A stretch of 64,000 nucleotides of DNA from Candidatus Sericytochromatia bacterium. Lineage in GTDB: Bacteria > Cyanobacteriota > Sericytochromatia > UBA7694. Of this stretch, positions 58,052 through 64,000 are shown piece after piece. A program made the translations under genes and the position numbers. The notes beneath the pieces were generated by a model. It was given only the letters and a program-made list of their open reading frames with translations, made no database searches and was not told where the DNA came from. How positions within the stretch are numbered: position 1 is the stretch's first letter; the number at the start of each line of letters is the position of its first letter. The DNA lies in contig JADMKE010000007.1 of assembly GCA_018780035.1 (NCBI GenBank), forward strand, positions 96,694 through 160,693, read 5' to 3'.

Positions 58052-59424
58052 CAATGCGCCTCCATCAGCCATTGTTGGCCCTGGTCTAATTGCGCCGCCA
58101 AAGCCCACTGATCGGGAGCCGCTACAACACTCAGAGCTTGGATCGGGGACTGACGCAAAACCTGACGGGCCATACGCCAAGCTTCAGCATAAACGGGACT
58201 GCCTGTGTCTGCCGGTAACCGCAAAGCCATGATGCGTTCAGGCGCCAGGGCCCGCAACCACTCCAGAGGTTCAAATCCTTGCAGGGCCCCAAATTGACAC
58301 AATTGGTTGAGATCGAGCGAAAGGCCACAATCGCAATTTTCGGCCAAACGGTTTAAGAGTTCACTCTCAGCCAAGCCGAGAGAAAGCGAAGCCACGCTGT
58401 TTTCCAATAAAAAAGGGCAGGAAACCTGGGCACGGATTTGCAATAATTGGGCTAAAACAGCATCCCAAACCCGAGGAGAAGGAGGCAAAGGCAATGTTAA
58501 ACCGCTCTGCAAACTCCAAAGTCCCAGGGAGACAACCCAAAAAGGGGATTGGGTGCGGGCCAATAAACGCAACAAATCTGGCAAAGCAGAATTCAAAGCC
58601 GTGCCAACCCCACGGGCCCTGAACAGCACCGGCGTGGCTTTCAGCAATTGGAGCAAGGCGCGATCTTCGGCTGGGTCAAGCCAATCTTCGAGCTGCAACT
58701 CAACATATTGCGGACCTTGAGCTGTATTTAACTGGGGTGACCAGGACCTGTGCCAAGCAGAGCCCACACCCAAAGTCGAAAATGGACGTGCTGAAAAAGG
58801 CTCTTTTTTCGCTAAGTCGGGCTTACGAGCCACAATCTGGCTAATATGTCGGCCCTCCACAACCTCAGACCCCCGCTCTTCTTGCCCACTGCCTTCAAAC
58901 GCCCAACCTTCAAAGGCAAAGAGCACCTGCCATTCTCTTAAACGCTCATGTAGTTCGCCCAAAGCCAAAACCCCGGTAGGGCGCTGATCGAGCCGGTTAA
59001 TCGAGGTGGCCAAACGGAGCTGCGCAGAGGGGTCAAGCAGGGTATAACCCGTCAGGATCAACAAGCCACCGGGTTTAACTGCCGCTTTTAAGCGGCCAAT
59101 CAAACGGGCCCGCTCGCCGTGGGGGATATACGGAAAAACATTGAGACAAACAATTGCAGCCTGACTTTCACGGTTCAAACGGTGGGCGCGAATATCTTCG
59201 TGCAACCAATCGATCTGTCCCCCATAAGATTTGCGGGCAGCGCTCAAAGCAGAGGCATCGACATCCAAGGCCGTCACAGGCAGACCATAAGCCGCCATCG
59301 CAGCTGAGAAATGGCCCTGGCCACAGCCGATATCCACAACAGGCCCAGCAGGGATCCAAGGCAACAGCCCCATTAAATCGTCCAAATGTAGATGTCGGGT
59401 AGAAAAGGGGGTATTTGGCATCAT
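58051..59424 (-). CDS. Methyltransferase fused to a degenerate DUF692 (MNIO-like) domain
   Basis: 457 residues. N-terminal class I methyltransferase (1-205): VVDIGCGQGHFSAA, TALDVDASALSAA and KPGGLLILTGYTL. The C-terminal part (about 215-455) follows the order of DUF692: LGVGSAWH, VELQLEDWL, ARGVGTAL, VVSLGLWS, LLENS, LSLDLNQL, then LRLPADTGSPV. DUF692 enzymes use His, Asp and Asn ligands for iron to modify RiPP precursors. The expected His of HGVG, SDHL, HLAG and DTHG are replaced here by Arg, Gly, Arg and Gly. Catalysis by this domain is doubtful; it may be a pseudo-enzyme scaffold. The SAM domain looks intact. Confidence 0.7.
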   Translation of the reverse strand: MMPNTPFSTRHLHLDDLMGLLPWIPAGPVVDIGCGQGHFSAAMAAYGLPVTALDVDASALSAARKSYGGQIDWLHEDIRAHRLNRESQAAIVCLNVFPYIPHGERARLIGRLKAAVKPGGLLILTGYTLLDPSAQLRLATSINRLDQRPTGVLALGELHERLREWQVLFAFEGWAFEGSGQEERGSEVVEGRHISQIVARKPDLAKKEPFSARPFSTLGVGSAWHRSWSPQLNTAQGPQYVELQLEDWLDPAEDRALLQLLKATPVLFRARGVGTALNSALPDLLRLLARTQSPFWVVSLGLWSLQSGLTLPLPPSPRVWDAVLAQLLQIRAQVSCPFLLENSVASLSLGLAESELLNRLAENCDCGLSLDLNQLCQFGALQGFEPLEWLRALAPERIMALRLPADTGSPVYAEAWRMARQVLRQSPIQALSVVAAPDQWALAAQLDQGQQWLMEAH

Positions 59425-59503
59425 GCCTTTATTCTAGCAGAGACACGCCCAAAGCTCAGCAATAGAACAAACAGAAGAATAGCTGAAAAAAGGCATAAAA
59501 AAA

Positions 59504-59575
59504 AGGCGACGGCCGGAATCGAACCGGCGAATAAGGCTTTTGCAGAGCCCTGCCTTACCACTTGGCTACGTCGCC
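59504..59575 (-). tRNA. tRNA-Cys (GCA anticodon)
   Basis: On the minus strand: acceptor GGCGACG/CGTCGCC with U73, the discriminator that marks tRNA-Cys; anticodon loop CTGCAAA; T-loop GGTTCGATTCC. CCA is not encoded. A run of eight T follows and could terminate the transcript. Confidence 0.95.
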
Positions 59576-59703
59576 TGAAAAACATCAGCACTTTAGCACA
59601 ATCCAGGACCAAAGGACAATACAACCCCAATTGCTTCTGCTACAATTAAAAGTCAGAAAAACGCAAAAAATACGCATTCCCAAATGAAGAAAGCTCACTG
59701 TCT

Positions 59704-60558
59704 ATGCAGTTTTCCTTTGACAAATATCAAGGTCTTGGCAACGATTTCATCCTCATAAAGGCCACAGTTCTGCCCCCGGCTACCGACTTGGCCGCGCTGG
59801 CGAAAGAACTGTGCAATCGCCATTTTGGTATTGGCGCAGACGGGATTTTGATTGTCCACCCCAGCTCCGAAGCAGATGCCCGGATGCAGGTGATCAATGC
59901 GGATGGCAGCGAACCCGAAATGTGTGGCAATGGCCTGCGCTGTTTTGTTGCCTATCTGCATCAGCTCAGCCCAGCCCCCCAAAGCCAGTATCGCATCGCC
60001 ACAGGGGCTGGTATTTTGGCGGCCGATTATAAATCCGAAAATGGTTGGGTCCGCGTGAATATGGGCATGCCTCGGCTGGAGGCCGAAGCGTTGCCTGCCT
60101 TGGGCTTTGCAAAGAGCCCGGTGTTAAAAGAAAAATTGGAAGTAGCGGGACGCAGCTTTGAAGTCAGCTTGGTATCAATGGGCAATCCCCACTGTATTAT
60201 TGAGGTAGATTCTCACTGGAGCCAGGCAGACACCCTGGTCTGGGGACCCCTGATTGAAAACCATCCCCGCTTTCCCCAACGCACCAATGTCGAATTCACC
60301 CTGTTTGAAAGCCCCGAGCGCGCAAAAATCAGCGTCTGGGAACGGGGAGCAGGAGAGACCCTGGCCTGTGGCACGGGTGCTTGTGCTACTCTGGTAGCAG
60401 GTGTCTTGCTCGGGCGTCTCAATCGAGAAGCTGAACTTCATTTACCTGGAGGCCCCTTGCAGATCTACTGGGAGGAAACGTCGAACCAACTTTGGATGGA
60501 AGGCCCTGCACTGCGGGTTTTTTCCGGGAGTTATGAACGAGAAGGAAGTAGCAGATGA
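59704..60558 (+). CDS. dapF: Diaminopimelate epimerase
   Basis: 284 residues, normal length. Motifs YQGLGNDFIL, FGIGADGILIVHPS, EPEMCGNGLRCF (catalytic Cys74) and GAGETLACGTGACAT (second catalytic Cys, near 220). The enzyme converts LL- to meso-diaminopimelate for lysine and peptidoglycan. The stop overlaps the TPR gene by 4 bp; dapF, the TPR gene and the MutS2-like gene form one operon with 4 bp overlaps throughout. Confidence 0.96.
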   Translation: MQFSFDKYQGLGNDFILIKATVLPPATDLAALAKELCNRHFGIGADGILIVHPSSEADARMQVINADGSEPEMCGNGLRCFVAYLHQLSPAPQSQYRIATGAGILAADYKSENGWVRVNMGMPRLEAEALPALGFAKSPVLKEKLEVAGRSFEVSLVSMGNPHCIIEVDSHWSQADTLVWGPLIENHPRFPQRTNVEFTLFESPERAKISVWERGAGETLACGTGACATLVAGVLLGRLNREAELHLPGGPLQIYWEETSNQLWMEGPALRVFSGSYEREGSSR

Positions 60559-60896
60559 GCGACGAATTTAATCTTAATCAAAAGAGCAAAGAAGCGGCGA
60601 TACGCGAAGCTGAAGCCGAACAAAAATACGAAAAGGCCACAGCCAAGTTTGAACTCGGGGATTATGACGAAGCCCTGATGCTGCTGCGCACCTGTATTTC
60701 AATGATGCCCCAAAGCTGGAAATACCATTATAATATCGCGTATATCTACTGGCGCAAAGATCTGCTCGAAGTCGCAATTAACCATTACAAACTCTTTCTC
60801 AAATACGCCCCCGCCGGGGATAACGATCGTGAACTGATCAAAGGACGTATCCTCTGGCTCGAAAGCGAAATTAAAAAGCGGCGCCAATTGAGATGA
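60555..60896 (+). CDS. Small TPR-like protein
   Basis: 113 residues with a coiled start and about two TPR units (AKFELGDYDEALMLLRTC and WKYHYNIAYIYWRKDLLEVA), ending in a basic helix (ESEIKKRRQLR). A protein-binding adaptor of unknown partner. Coupled on both sides by 4 bp overlaps with dapF and the MutS2-like gene. Confidence 0.65.
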   Translation: MSDEFNLNQKSKEAAIREAEAEQKYEKATAKFELGDYDEALMLLRTCISMMPQSWKYHYNIAYIYWRKDLLEVAINHYKLFLKYAPAGDNDRELIKGRILWLESEIKKRRQLR

Positions 60897-62608
60897 AAGC
60901 GCTCGGTTCCTGGTTCTTTCCGGGCTGGGAAACCCTCTGCCAGGCATTGGCAGCAGAGACAAACACCCCCACGGGGCGAATACGGGCCCAGCACCTGACG
61001 CCTGCCTTTGTGCCCAAAGAAGTGGAACAATTGCACCGTTTAAGCCAAGAGGCCGAAAGGGCCTTGGATCTCTGGCCCACCCTAACAGGCAAAGCCCTGC
61101 AACCGCTTTTGAGCAATTTGGAAAAACCCGCTCAACCGCTTCCTTTGCTACAGTTACAAGCCTGCCGTGAATTGCTCCAAACCCTGCGGGAATATAAACA
61201 GGCACTGCAGCCAAGGCAAAAACATCTGCCAGCTCTGTGGCAACGTCTGCAAAGCCTGTCTTGGCCAGAAGATTTGGAAAGAGGCCTGGCCAACAATGGC
61301 AGCCTCGACCAGAAACAACGGCTGCTCAGCCAGCGCTGGCGACAGGTCCAAGCTGTGGGCCAAATGCTGTCAGAGTGGGATTTGCTCAGCGCCAAAATAA
61401 AACTTGGACGCAAATATCACGGGCAATGGGCCGCCTTTAGTCAGGCCCAAGAAATGCATCTGCCCGGTTGGAAAGAGCTTCTGCCGCTTTTAAAGGCCCA
61501 GGCCTCCCCCCGCGGCGATTTGCACTGGCCCAACCACACCCATACCTGGATTTTAAGCGGTCAACATGGCAGCGGAAAAACGGCCCTGATCCAAAATCTG
61601 GGTCTGGCGGTCTGTCTCCATCAAAGTGGCTTGGCCCTGCCCACCCAAACCCCTGGGCGATTGCCTGTCTTTACAGGGCTGCAATGGGTACGCGAAGATC
61701 TTCCTCTGCGCACCCAGCTGCAGGCTTTACAACAGGTGTTTAAACGCGCCCAAAATCACCCCTTGTTGCTCTTGGATAACCCTTTGGCTGGCAGCAATCC
61801 AGGGGAAAGCTACGCCTTGCTCAGGGCCCTGCTCCAAGAATTGGTCGGCAGCCCCTGCAAAGTGCTGATCAGCACTCACAACAGCTTGCTCGGACGCTTA
61901 AGCCAAGACTATCCAGGGATTGTCAAAATGGCTCTGGAAAAGCAGGGGCCAAACTGGCAACTCAAAACAGATCAATGGGCGCCATCGGAACTGCTCAATC
62001 AGGCCCAACGCGCAGGCTGGCCCTCTCAGGTCTTGCAACAGGCCGAAAAGCGCTACCAAGAATTGAAGGGCAGCTCCCCCAAAACCACAGCGCCCAAAAT
62101 CCGTCCACCCAAAGCCAAAATGCCCGTTGTAGCCCCCTCGGCCTTAGCGGGCCTCTCCCCAGGCGTCAAAACTGGAGCCTGGGTCTATGTCGAAACAGTT
62201 AAAGCTTACGGAGAGCTCTTAAGTTTGCCTGATCCCAAAGGCGAGGTGGCTGTTTTGCTCGATGGCAAGAAATGGACCTTTTCTGCCCGTTACGTGCGTT
62301 TGAGCAGCCACCGCAAAGAAAAAAAAGGTGACACCACAGGCGTTCAGATCTTGGTGCATTCAGTGGCCTCGCAGTTCTGTGATTTACACAATCTGCGTGT
62401 GCACGAAGCCCTGAGCAGATTGGATAAATTTCTCGATACCGCCGTCCACGCCGGTTTAAGACAGGTCTCGGTGATTCATGGCAAAGGCGAAGGGGTACTC
62501 AGACAAGCGGTACACACCCATCTAAAAGACTCTCCTTATGTTCAGGGCTTTCGCCTCGAAGACTATGGCCGGGGAGACACCGGAGTAACAGTGGTGGAGC
62601 TAAACTGA
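60893..62608 (+). CDS. Shortened MutS2-like protein with Smr domain and altered Walker B
   Basis: 571 residues, compared with about 780 for MutS2. The N-terminal helical region, a MutS-type ATPase (Walker A SGQHGSGKTALIQN, about 225) and a C-terminal KOW-like segment are present. The Smr domain is present too (DLHNLRVHEAL and VIHGKGEGVLRQ). The core domain that binds DNA or ribosomes is reduced. Walker B is LLLLDNPLAGSNPGE: the catalytic Glu of the usual LDELGAGTD is Asn. ATP binding may survive but hydrolysis is doubtful. MutS2 rescues collided ribosomes in some bacteria. Confidence 0.8.
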   Translation: MKALGSWFFPGWETLCQALAAETNTPTGRIRAQHLTPAFVPKEVEQLHRLSQEAERALDLWPTLTGKALQPLLSNLEKPAQPLPLLQLQACRELLQTLREYKQALQPRQKHLPALWQRLQSLSWPEDLERGLANNGSLDQKQRLLSQRWRQVQAVGQMLSEWDLLSAKIKLGRKYHGQWAAFSQAQEMHLPGWKELLPLLKAQASPRGDLHWPNHTHTWILSGQHGSGKTALIQNLGLAVCLHQSGLALPTQTPGRLPVFTGLQWVREDLPLRTQLQALQQVFKRAQNHPLLLLDNPLAGSNPGESYALLRALLQELVGSPCKVLISTHNSLLGRLSQDYPGIVKMALEKQGPNWQLKTDQWAPSELLNQAQRAGWPSQVLQQAEKRYQELKGSSPKTTAPKIRPPKAKMPVVAPSALAGLSPGVKTGAWVYVETVKAYGELLSLPDPKGEVAVLLDGKKWTFSARYVRLSSHRKEKKGDTTGVQILVHSVASQFCDLHNLRVHEALSRLDKFLDTAVHAGLRQVSVIHGKGEGVLRQAVHTHLKDSPYVQGFRLEDYGRGDTGVTVVELN

Positions 62609-62609
62609 A

Positions 62610-62828
62610 TTAATAATGGGGCGGTTTTTCATTGGCAATTTTTTCACTGCCCGCGTTTTCTTGCAGGGCCTTAAAACGCAGCAAAAGATGTTCCAAGGTG
62701 GCTTCGAGCCGATAAACCTGTTTTTGCTGACTGGCGCAGAGCGCTTTTAATTTGAAGAGTTCATCATCCTGAAAAGCCAAACGGGTTTCCAATTCAATCA
62801 GACGATCTTCCCAGACTTCGGAATGCAT
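62610..62828 (-). CDS. slyX: SlyX-family coiled-coil protein
   Basis: 72 residues from ATG 62828; a TTG two codons upstream is an alternative. The helical pattern RLIELETRLAFQDDELFKLK and QQKQVYRLEATLEHLL is typical of SlyX. Function unknown. Ends 2 bases from the convergent MutS2-like gene. Confidence 0.75.
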   Translation of the reverse strand: MHSEVWEDRLIELETRLAFQDDELFKLKALCASQQKQVYRLEATLEHLLLRFKALQENAGSEKIANEKPPHY

Positions 62829-62838
62829 AGGCAAAAGC

Positions 62839-63135
62839 TCAGCGATCGGGCATGACAGGCGTCAACGGCTCGTCTTGTTCTGCCGTTTGGGCTGCAGTGA
62901 CTTTGGTCATCAGCTCAATCAGGGTCTGGGCAACAGCAGCGGGTAAAATGACCCTTTGGCTGACTTTGATCGGCTCCTGTTGGAGCAGTGCCACTTCAGA
63001 ACTGTCCAGGGGAGGGACATAGCCCAAATCCAGCACGACAAAATGTTCTTCGGCACGTACCCGACAGATATTGGCAAAGGTCGAAGGGGCGTTAAAATCT
63101 TTGGCAAGGATTTGATCACTGCTAAATTCAGCCAT
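62839..63135 (-). CDS. DUF3467-like protein
   Basis: 98 residues with the pattern STFANICRVRAEEHFVVLDLG and SQRVILPAAVAQTLIELM seen in DUF3467 proteins, small beta-rich proteins of unknown role. AGGAGG lies before the start. Co-oriented with slyX (gap 10). Confidence 0.6.
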   Translation of the reverse strand: MAEFSSDQILAKDFNAPSTFANICRVRAEEHFVVLDLGYVPPLDSSEVALLQQEPIKVSQRVILPAAVAQTLIELMTKVTAAQTAEQDEPLTPVMPDR

Positions 63136-63303
63136 GGTAGGCCTCCTGAGGGATTGTTAAACAACTGTGGGATGATAACATATCTGGGGCCGCTTGGCAT
63201 TAACAGGCCTTCATTTTACAAAAAAGAAAATTAATCTTTCTTTTTGGAAATGCTGCGCGTATACTGTTAACAGGATTCGATTCGCGTCTGGAAGGAAACC
63301 GCC

Positions 63304-64000
63304 ATGAAAAAAACACTGTATTTATCCGCCCTGGGACTCTCAAGCTGGTTTTTGATCGGCTGCGGCCCTGCAACAAATGCACCCACCACCCCCAGCGCCA
63401 GCCCCAGCGCTACCGCAGCACCCCCCAGCGCCAGTCCGAGTGCCATTGCCAGTCCCAGCGCTCCCGCAGCAACCCCCACCCCCAGCGCCACAGGTACACC
63501 CGCCGCCAGCGCAACCCCCTCACTCCCACAGCCCACACCCGCCGCATCAGAGAGCCCAGCTCCCATCAACAGCCCTGTGCCCACCCCCAGTCCCACTCCC
63601 AGTGCCGACGTCTATTCCTACCGCGACAATTTCTTTAAAAATTATGGCGTGAATCCCTTTGTCGAAACGGCCACCGATCGCCTCTCGACCTTTGCCGCAG
63701 ATGTCGATACCGCTTCGTATACCCTGATGCGCAAATTCCTCGAACAAAACAAATTGCCCGACCCAGCATCCATTCGCACCGAAGAATTCCTCAATTTCTT
63801 TAATTACCATTATTCCCAACCCCCCAGTGGCAAATTTGCGATTCACACCGACATCGCCCCGTCGTATTTTGGCGATCCCCAAAGCAATTTGCTGCGGGTC
63901 GGCCTGCAGGGCAAAGAAATTCTGGCCCGCAACCGCAAGCCAGCGGTATTGACCTTCGTGATCGACGTCTCGGGTTCGATGAATTTACAAAACCGACTCG
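63304..64000 (+). CDS. VWA-domain lipoprotein, YfbK-like, 3' partial
   Basis: ATG 63304 follows GGAAGGA; the frame is open to the window end (232 codons). Lipobox LIGC (residue 20), a long low-complexity Pro/Ser/Thr/Ala linker (22-100), and a YfbK-type N-terminal domain with YGVNPFVETATDRLSTFAADVDTASY (quoted only in outline). The start of a von Willebrand A domain with the MIDAS motif DVSGSMN follows. The protein binds divalent metal and probably protein partners at the envelope. The TATACT at 63260-63265 could be its -10 box. Confidence 0.82.
   Translation, partial: MKKTLYLSALGLSSWFLIGCGPATNAPTTPSASPSATAAPPSASPSAIASPSAPAATPTPSATGTPAASATPSLPQPTPAASESPAPINSPVPTPSPTPSADVYSYRDNFFKNYGVNPFVETATDRLSTFAADVDTASYTLMRKFLEQNKLPDPASIRTEEFLNFFNYHYSQPPSGKFAIHTDIAPSYFGDPQSNLLRVGLQGKEILARNRKPAVLTFVIDVSGSMNLQNRL

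Overview
The window reads as a chromosomal segment of a diderm (Gram-negative-type) bacterium of about 50% G+C. There are many lipoprotein signal peptides, several small exported proteins that look like outer-membrane beta-barrels, a menaquinone methyltransferase, diaminopimelate epimerase, and a CIRCE/HrcA-controlled chaperone operon. Many genes belong to no family I recognise, and small cytoplasmic genes are packed with 1-11 bp overlaps. The combination would suit a little-studied lineage such as the non-photosynthetic relatives of Cyanobacteria (Sericytochromatia/Blackallbacteria type). That placement is a low-confidence impression, not a measurement.

Layout. 0-6.8 kb: 3' part of tsaB, a glycine-zipper protein whose probable 5' end holds an in-frame stop, a yqiJ-yqiK flotillin pair, a GAF/HD-GYP protein and menG. 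6.9-12.4 kb: a small ORF, a lipoprotein and a 1536-residue TIG/Kelch surface lipoprotein. 12.5-18.5 kb: rlpA, then CIRCE-hrcA-grpE-dnaK-dnaJ. 18.5-23.3 kb: small envelope proteins, the helicase pcrA and a 300 bp repeat array. 23.3-31.2 kb: a Fe/Zn-cluster protein, two overlapping hybrid histidine kinases, tRNA-Ser and tRNA-Arg, an NrnA-like phosphoesterase and two exported proteins. 31.2-37 kb: a DUF4127 protein and five unrecognised proteins on two divergent strands. 37-47.2 kb: ROK glucokinase and pyruvate kinase, a methyltransferase, a 42-residue zinc ribbon, tRNA-Val, a TPR protein, serA and an ABC exporter.

47.2-50.6 kb is the most distinctive part: a compact, AT-rich operon. A Septu-like pair (PtuA-type ABC ATPase and PtuB-type HNH nuclease) is followed by a stand-alone polynucleotide-kinase-like P-loop protein and a Thg1-like 3'-to-5' RNA polymerase. 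I infer a defence cassette in which a damaging nuclease module travels with an RNA 5'-end repair module. A stand-alone FliG homologue begins inside the Thg1 stop codon.

51.6-64 kb: an enoyl-CoA hydratase-family protein, CysQ-like phosphatase, DUF2252 lipoprotein and M14 carboxypeptidase lipoprotein. Next come an Rrf2 regulator with a clear operator in front of a DoxX-like gene, and a methyltransferase fused to a degenerate DUF692 (MNIO) domain with a partner protein. The segment ends with tRNA-Cys, dapF, a TPR protein, a shortened MutS2-like protein with a mutated Walker B, SlyX, a DUF3467-like protein and the start of a VWA-domain lipoprotein. No CRISPR array, prophage, insertion sequence or rRNA was seen.
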